Notes: generated by a model not told the origin, from the letters alone. Shown: positions 45,643 through 54,979, counted from the stretch's first letter. The stretch is 64,000 nucleotides of DNA from Bradyrhizobium sp. JYMT SZCCT0428 (GCF_018131075.1 NZ_JAFCLS010000016.1:113928-177927), one strand, 5' to 3'. Numbers and translations: made by a program.

Positions 45643-46487
45643 TCAGTGTTTGTGGAACACCAGCGTCCGCAGTTCGATGCTTTCGCGCGGGGGCGCATCA
45701 GCCGGCGTCGTCGGATCGATGAAGGCGGTGTGCGGCCCGAATCGCGTGCGGCCGTCTGTGGCGGAATCGTAGCACTTGAGCAGCAGCGCCTCGTCCGCGG
45801 TCATCTCCGGAATGTAGTACCAGCGATGGTCGGGGTTGTACTTTACAGAATAGGTTTCGCCTTGCCGGTTCGGATAGATCAGGTCGGAGGCGACGAGATC
45901 GCCGGGCGCCACAGTCTGGCCATCCAGCATCGCGAGCGGCGCATCGCGCAGCGGTCCGCGGATCGGCCGCCACAGATTGATCACCTGGACTCGGCCCTTC
46001 AGGAGTTCGTCCGCCTCGTCAGGCAGATGTTCGCGTACGCGATTGGCGCCTGATAAATCAGTCTGGTCGACATGGACGCGCGTCGCCGGCTGGCGTGGTC
46101 CGGCGCCCCGCACGTCAGTGGCACCCTCCACGCGCTTGCGAACGGTGTGGTCGAATATGAAGACGCGATCCGCTTTCAACGTTGCGCGGAGAAAAGCTTC
46201 GGCGGCGGGATAGTAGACGTTCCGCACCTCCTTATCGTCGTAGAAATTCCGGACGCTGGTGGGGTGGCGGACCAGGGCAAAACCCTCGCGGTCCAGCGAG
46301 AGGTTACGCGCGATCAAGCGGGCGTCGAAGATCGGAACCTGATGGGATTCGGGCAGCGCCGTCGACCTGGCTCGCCCGGCGGCGGATCGAAGGCGTAGGT
46401 GCGGGGCTTTCCGGGGGTTGGCGCGAGGTAGTTGAGTTCGCCGGTGACGAAGGGAAGCGACTCGAGTTTTGCTTGTTGCAGGCCCAT
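45643..46487 (-). pseudogene. CmcJ/NvfI family oxidoreductase, interrupted by one -1 frameshift
   Basis: The N-terminus starts at 46487 after GGAGAA and reads MGLQQAKLESLPFVTGELNY through TYAFDPPPGEP. At about 46369 one base is missing, and the rest (RSTALPESHQVPIFDARLIARNL onward to the stop at 45643) is in the next frame. With one base restored the product is 281 residues, the normal size for CmcJ/NvfI proteins, which resemble 2-oxoglutarate/iron hydroxylases. A candidate metal site is HVDQTDL in the second half. Either the gene is decaying, or the base is lost in the assembly. It lies upstream of the MFS gene on the same strand and diverges from the SDR gene across 283 bp in which I see no clear motif. 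Confidence 0.82.
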
Positions 46488-46770
46488 GGCATTCTCCTGG
46501 ACTCTATTGTTGGTTCGATTTGATTTTGGCTGGCCGGCCCTCCCCCACAAGACCGCATTGGAAATAGCAAAATTGCCGTTCCCGCAGGTGCGATACGGGA
46601 AAGATCCTTGTCGCGCGCACCGGCTCGGCCGGATGGATATTTCTGCGCTTCACGGGTTCGTTAGCCCGCAAAACGCACGCCTTGCCATGTCCGGGTTGAT
46701 CTACTCTCCCCGCCCGTCCAGCGTTACAGCACGGAGCGGCCGCAAAGACGCCGTATCCAGGGAGGAATAA

Positions 46771-47550
46771 ATGAACGTCACCATGAAGGGCCGCGTTGCC
46801 GCCGTCACCGGCGGCAGCAAGGGCATTGGGCTTGCCGTCGCACGGCGCTTTGCCGAATCCGGCGCCAAGGTCGCGATCCTGGCGCGCGGCGCACAGGACT
46901 TGAAGGCCGCGCGCGAGGCACTCGCCAAGGACGGCCTCGAGGTCCGCGACTATGTCTGCGACGTATCGAAGGCGGCGGATATCGCCAAGGCCCATGAGGC
47001 GATCGCCGCCGATCTCGGCCCGGTCGACATCCTGGTCAACAATGCCGGCACCTCGCGCGCGATGGCGTTCGAGACCGTGACCGACGAAATGTGGCAGGAC
47101 GACCTCGATCTGAAACTGTTCGCCGCGATCCGTTTCAGCCGGCTGGTCTGGCCGGGCATGAAGGCCCGCAAATGGGGCCGCATCATCAACGTGCTGAACA
47201 TCGGCGCCAAGGCCCCGGCTGCCGCGTCAACCCCGACCTCGGTCTCCCGGGCAGCCGGCATGGCACTGACCAAGGCCATGGCGAACGAAGGCGGCCCGCA
47301 CAACGTCCTGGTCAATGCGATGCTGGTCGGGCTGATCGTGAGCGATCAATGGGTCAAGCGGCACGCCCAGAAGGCGCCGGATACCGATTTCGACGATTTT
47401 ACCCGCGACCTCGCCAAGGGCGTCCCGCTCGGGCGGATGGGCACGGCGGAGGAATTCGCCAACCTCGCCTGCTTCCTCGCCTCGGAGCAGGGATCATACA
47501 TCACCGGGACGGCCATCAATGTCGATGGCGGCCGGTCGCCGGTGGTCTAG
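46771..47550 (+). CDS. SDR family protein lacking the usual catalytic Tyr/Lys
   Basis: This 259-residue short-chain dehydrogenase-type protein starts after a strong GGGAGGAA ribosome site. The nucleotide-binding TGGSKGIG (13-20) and NNAG (90-93) motifs are intact. At the YxxxK active site the sequence is TSVSR, with Thr156 and Arg160 in place of Tyr and Lys, and the Ser position (about 143) is Asn. Canonical hydride transfer would be impaired, so it may be a binding protein or use different chemistry. The C-terminus (FLASEQGSYITGTAINVDGG) is typical. It is divergent from the CmcJ-like gene; no operon partner is seen downstream. Confidence 0.88.
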   Translation: MNVTMKGRVAAVTGGSKGIGLAVARRFAESGAKVAILARGAQDLKAAREALAKDGLEVRDYVCDVSKAADIAKAHEAIAADLGPVDILVNNAGTSRAMAFETVTDEMWQDDLDLKLFAAIRFSRLVWPGMKARKWGRIINVLNIGAKAPAAASTPTSVSRAAGMALTKAMANEGGPHNVLVNAMLVGLIVSDQWVKRHAQKAPDTDFDDFTRDLAKGVPLGRMGTAEEFANLACFLASEQGSYITGTAINVDGGRSPVV

Positions 47551-47555
47551 CGGCA

Positions 47556-47650
47556 CCCCGGCTCTGATGGGCTCAGAACCGGAATCCTGCTTTATTCTGG
47601 CGCGTTTCGCTTACACGAACCGCTGACCACTTCGCTCGAAAACACTACGG
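47556..47650. repeat. Intergenic repeat, TCAGAACCGG...CACTTCGCTCGAAAAC type, copy 1
   Basis: A degenerate copy of an element also present at 50052-50143. Shared blocks are TCAGAACCGG, a CTTTATTCTGGCGCGTTT-like segment, CGAACCG and CCACTTCGCTCGAAAAC. The 5' hairpin is poorly kept here. It lies just after the SDR stop codon. Confidence 0.7.
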
Positions 47651-47659
47651 CCCGAGCAA

Positions 47660-47687
47660 AAAAGGCCTCCGTCGCCGGAGGCCTTTT
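47660..47687. terminator. bidirectional intrinsic terminator
   Basis: AAAAGGCCTCCG and CGGAGGCCTTTT form a perfect 12-bp stem with a TCGC loop, with A and T tracts at both ends. It sits 5 bp from the HU stop codon (47693) and 110 bp after the SDR stop, so it should end transcription from both convergent genes. Confidence 0.93.
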
Positions 47688-47692
47688 CGCTA

Positions 47693-47992
47693 TTACACCG
47701 CGTCTTTGGCGGCCTTGACCGGGCGGGCGCGGACAATCTTGCGCGCCGGCTTGGCCTTGAACATCATTTCTTCGCCCGTGAAGGGGTTGGTGCCCTTGCG
47801 AGCCTTGGTCGCGGGCTTCTTGACCACGACGAACTTGGCGAAGCCGGGGACGAGGAACACCCCGTTCTTCTTCAGCTCCTTGTGGCCAACGTCAACGAGC
47901 GCGTCCATCACGCCCTTGACTTCCTTCTTCGAAACTTCGGTGGACGTCGCGATCTTCTCGATCAGCTGCGACTTAGACATTTGGGTAGCCAT
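47693..47992 (-). CDS. HU family DNA-binding protein
   Basis: This 99-residue histone-like protein starts at 47992 (MATQMSKSQLIEKIATSTEVSKKEVKGVMDALVDV); a longer frame to 48070 is upstream leader. The HU/IHF pattern includes the dimerisation helices and the DNA-binding arm VVKKPATKARKGTNPFTGEEMMFKAKPARKIV. A short basic C-terminal tail (RPVKAAKDAV) follows, longer than in E. coli HU. It bends and compacts chromosomal DNA. It is a single-gene unit with its own terminator. Confidence 0.93.
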   Translation of the reverse strand: MATQMSKSQLIEKIATSTEVSKKEVKGVMDALVDVGHKELKKNGVFLVPGFAKFVVVKKPATKARKGTNPFTGEEMMFKAKPARKIVRARPVKAAKDAV

Positions 47993-48422
47993 GGTTGCTC
48001 CATTTGATTCTGGAAGAGGCACGATATGGCGGAAATTGCCTAAAAAAACAGGCTTTTCGACATTCTGCACAACTATATCGCTATTTGACTTGCACTGATT
48101 CGCGGGAAATAGGCTAGTTTTTAAGGCTTTGGCGGTGCATTAAACCGGTTGAATGCGGCGAAATGCCTTGCCAGACAGCCTTTTTTGACAATCTCCGCCC
48201 ACTCCCCGCGCCTGATCGCCCTCATGGCGAGCGATGGTTTTGATGCCGCATAAAGCGGCGGCGATCGCATCGCTGATGCCCATGTCCGGATTTCCGGAAG
48301 GATTTTCCGAACCGGGCGGCGATTAGAAAATGACTCCAGTTCCCCTTCCATCGTAGCATCGAGGAGAGCCCGCCGCCGGCTGAACGGCGCACCGCCTGAT
48401 GTACCCTTCGGAGAGTTTTCGC
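47993..48422. other. 430-bp intergenic region, HU promoter side and upstream of the ABC operon
   Basis: This divergent gap is AT-richer near 48040-48125 (AAAAAAACAGGC and TTTTTAAGGC), where the HU promoter probably lies. A CGGAGAG ribosome site precedes the start at 48423. A short reverse frame at 48121-48351 has no recognisable product or ribosome site, and I do not call it. I see no palindrome long enough to name as an operator. Confidence 0.5.
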
Positions 48423-50038
48423 ATGGATTTGACCCGCCTCCAGATCAATCGCCGCACCGCGCTGCTGACATCAGCCGCGATTGCCGCCAATGTCATCAAT
48501 CCGATGCGGGCCTTCGCGCAGGAAACCCCGAAGAAGGGCGGCGTGTTCAACGTTCATTACGGCGCCGAGCAGCGCCAGCTCAATCCGAGCATTCAGGCGT
48601 CCACCGGCGTCTACATCATCAGCGGCAAGATTCAGGAAAATCTGGTTGATCTCGACGCCAGCGGCAAACCCGTCGGCGTACTCGCCGAGAGCTGGGAAGC
48701 CTCGCCCGACGGCAAGACCGTCACCTTCAAGCTGCGCAAGGGCGTCATCTGGCACGACGGCAAGCCGTTCACTTCGGCCGACGTCGAATTCACCGCCATG
48801 AACATGTGGAAGAAGATCCTCAATTACGGCTCGACGCTGCAGCTGTTTCTCACCGCCGTCGAGACGCCGGACCCGCAGACCGCGATCTTCAAGTACGAGC
48901 GGCCGATGCCGCTTAATTTGCTGCTGCGCGCGCTGCCCGACCTCGGCTACATCTCGGCCAAGCATCTTTATGAGAGCGGCGACATCCGCCCGAACCCGAC
49001 CAATCTCGCGCCAGTTGGCACCGGCCCGTTCAAGTTCGTCAAATACGAGCGCGGGCAATATGTGATCGCCGACCGCAACCCGGACTACTGGCGCCCCAAC
49101 GCGCCCTATCTCGATCGCATCGTCTGGCGCGTGATCACCGATCGCGCCGCTGCGGCAGCGCAGATGGAGGCCGGCGAACTGCATTACAGCCCGTTCTCGG
49201 GCCTGACGATCTCGGACATGGCGCGGCTCGCCAAGGACAAACGCTTCGTCGTTTCGACCAAGGGCAATGAAGGCAACGCGCGCACCAACACGCTCGAGTT
49301 CAACTTCCGCCGCAAGGAACTGTCCGACATCAAGGTCCGCCGCGCGATCGCGCACGCGATCAACGTGCCGTTCTTCATCGACAACTTCCTCGGCGACTTC
49401 GCCAAGCTCGGCACCGGCCCGATCCCCTCGACCTCGACGGATTTCTATCCCGGACCGAACACGCCGCAATATCCCTACGACAAGGCCAAGGCCGCGGCAC
49501 TGCTCGACGAGGCCGGCTTCAAGGCGGGCGCTGGCGGCACGCGGTTTTCGCTGAAACTGCTTCCGGCGCCGTGGGGCGAGGACATCTCGCTGTGGTCGAC
49601 CTTTATCCAGCAATCCTGGGCGAGATCGGCATACCCGTCGAGATCGTGCGCAACGACGGCGGCGGCTTTCTCAAGCAGGTCTATGACGAACACGCCTTCG
49701 ATCTCGCGACCGGCTGGCATCAGTACCGCAACGACCCTGCGGTCTCGACCACGGTCTGGTATCGCTCCGGCCAGCCCAAGGGCGCGCCCTGGACCAACCA
49801 GTGGAACTGGACGGACGCGGCCGTCGACAAGACCATCGACGATGCGGCGACGGAAGTCGATCCCGCCAAGCGCAAGGCGCTTTACGCCCAGTTCGTCAAG
49901 GAAGTGAATACCGAGCTGCCGGTCTGGATGCCGATCGAGCAGATTTTCGTCACCGTGATCTCGGCCAAGGCGCGTAACCACTCCAACACCCCGCGCTGGG
50001 GCTCGTCGAGCTGGCACGATCTTTGGCTTTCCGCCTGA
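48423..50038 (+). pseudogene. ABC substrate-binding protein, family 5, interrupted by one -1 frameshift
   Basis: The start at 48423 (MDLTRLQINRRTALLTSAAI) follows CGGAGAG and gives a twin-arginine-like leader ending FAQ. The family 5 pattern runs through KKGGVFNVHYGAEQRQLNPS to SLWSTFIQQS. At about 49615 one base is missing. The C-terminal 140 residues (LGEIGIPVEIVRNDGGGFLK through SSWHDLWLSA) are in the next frame. Restoring one base gives 538 residues, normal for the family. All other parts look well conserved, so either a recent mutation or a sequence error is likely. It is the first gene of the operon with two permeases and a fused double ATPase. If truly broken, the importer lacks its receptor. 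Confidence 0.88.
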
Positions 50039-50051
50039 GGCCATATCAGCA

Positions 50052-50143
50052 CGCCGGTTCTGATTAAATCAGAACCGGCGTTGCTCTTGTTTTGACGCGT
50101 TTTCCTTGCGCGAACCGGTGTCCACTTCGCTTGAAAACGCTAT
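50052..50143. repeat. Intergenic repeat, TCAGAACCGG...CACTTCGCTTGAAAAC type, copy 2, with strong hairpin
   Basis: GCCGGTTCTGAT (50053-50064) and ATCAGAACCGGC (50068-50079) form a perfect 12-bp stem with a TAA loop, followed by a T-rich stretch (TTGCTCTTGTTTTG). The rest shares CGCGAACCGG and TCCACTTCGCTTGAAAACGC with 47556-47650. It lies between the binding-protein gene and the first permease, 10 bp before the latter, and could reduce read-through. Confidence 0.82.
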
Positions 50144-50153
50144 AGATAGGTCC

Positions 50154-51131
50154 ATGCGCATCCTGAGCCTTGCGGGGCGGCGGCTCGCCGCCTCGATCCC
50201 GACCCTTTTTTTGATCCTGATCGGCGTGTTCCTGCTGCTGCAGTTCGCCCCGGGCGACACCGTCGATGCGATGATGGCGCAGATGGGCGGCGGCGACGCC
50301 GCGACCGCGCGCGAGCTGCGCAAATTCTACGGCCTCGACCTCTCGGTCCCGGCCCAGCTCGGCAATTATCTGTGGCGTCTGGTCCGGCTCGATCTCGGCT
50401 TTTCCTCGATCTATGGCAAGCCGGTGGCTTCGGTCATCCTGGAGCGGCTGCCGCCGACCATTCTGTTGATGACGGCGTCGCTGTCATTTGCGTTCTTCTT
50501 CGGTCTGTTGTTCGGCGTGATCGCGGCGCGTGGCGTCAACCGCTGGCCGGATACGCTGATCTCGACGCTTGGTCTCGTGTTCTACGCTACGCCCTCATTC
50601 TGGTTCGGGTTGATGGCGATCGTGGTGTTCTCGGTCTATCTGCAGTGGCTGCCGCCCGGAGGTTTTGAGAATATCGGCACAGTGCAAGTAGGCATCTGGC
50701 GCACCATCGACATCGCCCAGCATCTCGTGTTGCCGACGCTGACGCTCGGGCTGATTTTCCTTGCAATCTATCTGCGCATCATGCGCGCCTCGATGCTGGA
50801 GGTGCTCAACCTCGATTATGTCCGCACCGCCCGCGCCAAGGGTCTGGACGAAACCCGCGTGGTGACGCGGCACGTGCTGCGCAACGCCCTCCTTCCAATG
50901 GTGACGCTGATCGGCCTGCAGGCCGGCACCATGCTGGGGGGATCGGTGGTGGTCGAAAGCGTGTTCTCCTTGCCGGGGCTCGGACGGCTGGCCTACGAGT
51001 CGGTCGTGCAGCGCGACCTCAATACGCTGCTGGGAATCGTGTTCGTCTCCGCCCTCCTCGTCATCGTCGTCAACTTCGCCGTCGATCTCCTCTATGCACG
51101 GCTTGACCCGCGCATCTCGGCGGAGGGTTGA
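50154..51131 (+). CDS. ABC transporter permease, DppB/OppB type
   Basis: This 325-residue membrane protein begins MRILSLAGRRLAASIPTLFLILIGVFLLLQFAPGD, with the DppB-type first helix. The start at 50154 is preferred because an earlier ATG (50106) reads through repeat sequence. The ATPase-docking loop is LNLDYVRTARAKGLDETRVVTRHVLRN. It follows the frameshifted binding-protein gene across a repeat and precedes the DppC-type permease by 3 bp. Confidence 0.92.
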   Translation: MRILSLAGRRLAASIPTLFLILIGVFLLLQFAPGDTVDAMMAQMGGGDAATARELRKFYGLDLSVPAQLGNYLWRLVRLDLGFSSIYGKPVASVILERLPPTILLMTASLSFAFFFGLLFGVIAARGVNRWPDTLISTLGLVFYATPSFWFGLMAIVVFSVYLQWLPPGGFENIGTVQVGIWRTIDIAQHLVLPTLTLGLIFLAIYLRIMRASMLEVLNLDYVRTARAKGLDETRVVTRHVLRNALLPMVTLIGLQAGTMLGGSVVVESVFSLPGLGRLAYESVVQRDLNTLLGIVFVSALLVIVVNFAVDLLYARLDPRISAEG

Positions 51132-51134
51132 ACG

Positions 51135-51965
51135 ATGGATGCGGTCAAGCGCTATTTCCGCAGTCCCGCCGCGGTCGCAGGCTTGATACTGCTGCTGATC
51201 GTGATCGCAATGGCGATCAGCGCCGGCTGGCTCTATCCGCGCGATCCGCTCGCACTCGCCGGCCGGCCCCTGATCTGGCCGTTCTCCAATCCGCGCTTCC
51301 TGCTCGGCACCGACAATTCCGGCCGCGATATCGCCGCACAGATTCTCTACGGCGCGCGGATTTCGCTGCTGATCGGCGGCGTCGCCACGGCGATTGCGAT
51401 TTTGATCGGCATTTTCGTCGGCGCTTTCGCCGGCTATTATGGCGGCTGGGTCGATACCGTGCTGATGCGGATCACCGAGGCCTTCCAGACCTTGCCGAAT
51501 TTCGTGCTGCTGCTGGTTCTGGTCGCCGTGTTCGGCTCGACCCTGACCACCGTCACCATCGCGGTCGGCGTGGTGTCGTGGCCGGCACCGGCCAGGCTCA
51601 CCCGCGCCGAATTCCTGTCGCTGCGCAACCGCGAATTCGTCCAGGCCGGCCGCACGCTCGGCATGAAGGACATTCAGCTGATCCTTGGCGAAATCCTGCC
51701 CAACGCGCTGCCGCCGGTCATTGTCTACGCCAGCGTGGTGATGGCGGTCGCGATCCTGCTCGAAAGCGCGCTGGCATTCCTGCGCCTGTCCGATCCCAAC
51801 GTGGCGTCCTGGGGCAACCTGATCGGCCTCGGCCGCGATGTGCTGCGGGTGCAGTGGTATGTTTCGGCGATCCCCGGCATCGCGATCCTGGTCACGGTGC
51901 TCGCTGTGTCGCTGGTCGGCCAGGGCCTCAACGATGCGCTCAATCCGAGGCTGAAGAGCCGATGA
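51135..51965 (+). CDS. ABC transporter permease, DppC/OppC type
   Basis: This 276-residue membrane protein has an N-terminal helix (VAGLILLLIVIAMAISAGWL), LLGTDNSGRDIAAQILYGARISLLIGG, and the docking loop FVQAGRTLGMKDIQLILGEILPN. It starts 3 bp after the DppB-type gene and its stop overlaps the ATPase start by 4 bp (ATGA). It pairs with the preceding permease to form the channel. Confidence 0.92.
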   Translation: MDAVKRYFRSPAAVAGLILLLIVIAMAISAGWLYPRDPLALAGRPLIWPFSNPRFLLGTDNSGRDIAAQILYGARISLLIGGVATAIAILIGIFVGAFAGYYGGWVDTVLMRITEAFQTLPNFVLLLVLVAVFGSTLTTVTIAVGVVSWPAPARLTRAEFLSLRNREFVQAGRTLGMKDIQLILGEILPNALPPVIVYASVVMAVAILLESALAFLRLSDPNVASWGNLIGLGRDVLRVQWYVSAIPGIAILVTVLAVSLVGQGLNDALNPRLKSR

Positions 51966-53599
51966 GCGAGCCGCCGAACACCGTCCTCTCGATCGAACAC
52001 CTCGGCGTCCGCCTGCCGGCGGGCGCGGACCGGCGGCACGCATTGTCGGACGTGTCGCTGTCGATCGCATCGGATGAAATCCTCTGCGTGGTCGGCGAAT
52101 CCGGCTCTGGCAAGTCGATGATGGCCAACGCCATCATGCGCCTGCTGCCCAACGACGTGACGATCGACGCCGGCCGCGTGATGTTCGAGGGCCGCGACCT
52201 CGCCTCCGCCACCGTCGCCGAAATGCGCCAGGTGCGCGGCGCCGGCATTGCGATGATCTTCCAGGAGCCGATGACCGCGCTCAATCCACTGCGCACCATC
52301 GGCGATCAGATCGCCGAGATGTTTTCGATCCACACCGAACTGTCCAAGGCCGAAATCGCAGCCAAGGTCCTGGCCCTGCTCGCCGACGTGCGGATCCCCG
52401 ATCCCAAGGTCGCGGCGAAGGCCTATCCGCACGAACTGTCGGGCGGCCAACGGCAGCGCGCGATGATCGCGATGGCGCTTGCGCTCGACCCAAAGCTCCT
52501 GATCGCGGATGAACCGACCACCGCGCTCGATGTCACGACGCAGGCCCAGATCCTGAAGCTGATCCGTGACCTGCAGCAGCGACGGAAGGCTGCGGTCTTG
52601 TTCATCACCCATGATTTCGGCGTCGTCGCCGAGATCGCCGACCGTGTCGTGGTGATGCAGCACGGCGCGATTGTCGAACAAGGTTCGGCCAGCAACGTGC
52701 TGAACGATCCCCAACACGCCTACACGAAACAGCTGATTGCGGCCGTACCGCCGTTGAAGGCACCGCCACCGCGTACACTTTCGATCGAGAACATCCTCAC
52801 GATCACCGACGTTTCCAAGACCTACCGCACCGGCGGTTTCCTCGGCCGCGGCGCGCGCGTGACGCCCGCGGTCAAGGACGTGTCACTCTCCCTGCCCCGC
52901 GGCGCGACGCTCGGCATCGTCGGCGAGTCCGGATCAGGCAAATCGACGCTGGCGCGCTGCATCGTTCGGCTGATCGATCCGGATCAGGGATCGATCCTGC
53001 TTGAGGGCAATGACTGGGCGAAGATGTCGCGTGAGAACGTCCGCCGCGAGACCCGTCACATCCAGATGGTGTTCCAGGACCCGTTCGCCTCGCTCAATCC
53101 GCGCCGCAAGGCGGCCGAACTGGTGGCGCAGGGACCGATCGTGCACGGCACGCCGCGCGCCAAGGCAATCGCGGATGCGCGGGAATTGTTTGCGCTGGTC
53201 GGGCTCGATCCTTCCGCCGGCGATCGGTTTCCGCATGAATTCTCGGGTGGCCAGCGCCAGCGCATTGGCCTTGCGCGGGCGCTCGCGCTCAAGCCGGCCG
53301 TGCTGGTCGCGGACGAACCGGTCTCCGCGCTGGACGTCTCGGTGCAGGCCCAGGTGCTGAAGCTGCTCGCCGAATTGCGGCAGCGGCTCGGCCTCTCCAT
53401 CGTCTTCATCACACATGACCTGAGGGTCGCCGCGCAAACCTGCGATCTCGTCGCCGTGATGAAAGATGGCGCCGTGGTCGAGCAAGGCCTCGCGGGCGAA
53501 GTGTTCGGCAACCCGCAGCACCCCTATACGCAAGCGTTGCTGGCTTCGATCCCCGGCGGCGACTTCACGCGCAAGCGCGACGCCCTGATCGTCAGTTAG
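51962..53599 (+). CDS. fused double ABC ATPase (DppD-DppF in one chain)
   Basis: This 545-residue protein carries two complete ABC modules. The first (about 8-260) has Walker A GESGSGKSMM, signature LSGGQRQR and Walker B LLIADEPTTALD. The second (about 275-530) has GESGSGKSTL, FSGGQRQR and VLVADEPVSALD. The join near 265-275 is short (PPLKAPPPRTL). The start at 51962 overlaps the permease stop by 4 bp. Fused DppD/DppF proteins are known (for example GsiA-type), and this one supplies both ATPase halves for the permease pair. The locus at 24572-26646, by contrast, uses separate ATPase genes. Confidence 0.94.
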   Translation: MSEPPNTVLSIEHLGVRLPAGADRRHALSDVSLSIASDEILCVVGESGSGKSMMANAIMRLLPNDVTIDAGRVMFEGRDLASATVAEMRQVRGAGIAMIFQEPMTALNPLRTIGDQIAEMFSIHTELSKAEIAAKVLALLADVRIPDPKVAAKAYPHELSGGQRQRAMIAMALALDPKLLIADEPTTALDVTTQAQILKLIRDLQQRRKAAVLFITHDFGVVAEIADRVVVMQHGAIVEQGSASNVLNDPQHAYTKQLIAAVPPLKAPPPRTLSIENILTITDVSKTYRTGGFLGRGARVTPAVKDVSLSLPRGATLGIVGESGSGKSTLARCIVRLIDPDQGSILLEGNDWAKMSRENVRRETRHIQMVFQDPFASLNPRRKAAELVAQGPIVHGTPRAKAIADARELFALVGLDPSAGDRFPHEFSGGQRQRIGLARALALKPAVLVADEPVSALDVSVQAQVLKLLAELRQRLGLSIVFITHDLRVAAQTCDLVAVMKDGAVVEQGLAGEVFGNPQHPYTQALLASIPGGDFTRKRDALIVS

Positions 53600-53611
53600 A
53601 ATGGTCAGCGG

Positions 53612-54979
53612 TCACTGCGGCCGGCGCGAGGCGAGCAGACGCTCCGCCCATGGCAGCAACTCAAATCGATTACCCTTCATCAACTCCTGCGCATCGCGCT
53701 GCCGGTAGAACACCAGCATCCACGGCGCGAGCTTGCGCAGCAATCCGTGCATCATGAACGGCATGGGATCCGTGAACGGCAACGCCAGTTCGCTCTCCGG
53801 CACGCCGCGGACTGCCTTCGCCAGTTCGTTGCCAAGCGGGATCGTCAACGCGACCGCGCGGCCGTTGCAGCCGGTCCAGCCATAGGCATTCGGCCCCAGC
53901 CGGTGGATGCGCGGCAAGAAGTCAGCCGTCATCCCGACATAGCCGTTCCAGACATAGTCGAACGAGACCTCGCCGATCTGTGGCCACAGCCGCTGCAAGC
54001 GTTCAGTTACGCTCGCTTTGATCCGTTCGACCTTGTTTCCGGGGCCAAGGACGGCGCCGCCGGTGACCAGCCGATTGCGCGCGTCGTAACGAGCAAAATA
54101 CAGTTCGCCATGGGTATCGGACAGCGCCTGGCGGCCGGCGATGATGGTCTTGCGCACGTTGTCGGACAGCGGCTGCGTCGACGTCTGCCAGGACAGCACC
54201 GGCATCACCTCGTGTGCGATATCAGGCACCAGCGATTTCGAGAATTCGCCGCTATAGGCGTTGCTCGCAACCACCAGCGCACGCCCGCTGATCTCGCCCT
54301 TTTCGGTCTTCACCACCCAGCGATCGCCGCGGCGCTCGAAACTGATTGCCGGCGAACGGGCGTAGATGCGTGCGCCGAGCCCGAGTACGGTGTGCGCCAA
54401 TCCGCGCGCCAGCGCCAGCGGATTGATGTGGCCGCCGGTCTTGTTCCAGAAGCCGCCGTACCACGCATCCGACCCGGTCATGTCGCGCGCCTGCTCGCGC
54501 GACAGCAGTTCCACCGGCGCGCCGAACTTCGACCATTGCCGCACACGCCGTTCCGCGATCTTGATGCGGCCCGGCGAATGTACCGGCTGCACCCATCCGG
54601 CCTGCTCCTGCTCCGCCTCGATCTTGTAACGCCGCGCCACCTCGAACAGCGTGGAGGCGCTGTCGCGCAGCATGCCGACGAAACGCTCGCCGACCGCACC
54701 GTGTTTGGCGATGATGTCTTCCGGATCGGGCCGCGACAGCGTCGGAATCACCTGGCCGTTGTTGCGCCCCGACGCGCCCCACCCCGGCTCCGCGGCTTCC
54801 ACGATCGCGACATCGACGCCGGCCTCGCGCAGATGCAGCGCCGTCGACAGTCCCGTGAAGCCGGCACCGATCACGATCACATCGGCCTGCTGCGTCCCGA
54901 TCAATTCCGGAAGCTCAGGCCCTGATGGCGTCACTGCTGCCCACAGCGAAGGCGGCCAGCGGACTTCGGCGCTATTCAT
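53612..54979 (-). CDS. FAD-dependent oxidoreductase, DAO family
   Basis: This 455-residue flavoprotein has its FAD-binding fold at about 34-62 (DVIVIGAGFTGLSTALHLREAGVDVAIVEA), then GWGASGRNNGQVIPTLSRPDPE, and a C-terminal GYVGMTADFLPRIHRLGPNAYGWTGCNGRAVALTIPLGNELA. The pattern fits gamma-glutamylputrescine oxidase and related amine or D-amino acid oxidases. It would oxidise a primary or secondary amine to an imine. It is convergent with the ABC operon, 12 bp from its end, and divergent from the VOC gene. Confidence 0.88.
   Translation of the reverse strand: MNSAEVRWPPSLWAAVTPSGPELPELIGTQQADVIVIGAGFTGLSTALHLREAGVDVAIVEAAEPGWGASGRNNGQVIPTLSRPDPEDIIAKHGAVGERFVGMLRDSASTLFEVARRYKIEAEQEQAGWVQPVHSPGRIKIAERRVRQWSKFGAPVELLSREQARDMTGSDAWYGGFWNKTGGHINPLALARGLAHTVLGLGARIYARSPAISFERRGDRWVVKTEKGEISGRALVVASNAYSGEFSKSLVPDIAHEVMPVLSWQTSTQPLSDNVRKTIIAGRQALSDTHGELYFARYDARNRLVTGGAVLGPGNKVERIKASVTERLQRLWPQIGEVSFDYVWNGYVGMTADFLPRIHRLGPNAYGWTGCNGRAVALTIPLGNELAKAVRGVPESELALPFTDPMPFMMHGLLRKLAPWMLVFYRQRDAQELMKGNRFELLPWAERLLASRRPQ

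Noticed and set aside
48121..48351. Small reverse frame of 76 codons between HU and the ABC operon
   Set aside because: No ribosome site, no recognisable family and mixed codon use; more likely untranslated sequence.
50002..50024. Possible sigma-54 site (TGGCACGATCTTTGGC) at the end of the frameshifted receptor gene
   Set aside because: The -12 element reads TTGG, not TTGC, and it lies inside conserved coding sequence.
50595..52070. Reverse open frame of 491 codons across the permease genes
   Set aside because: Antisense to three conserved ABC genes; composition rich in Asp, His, Arg and Gln with no motif.
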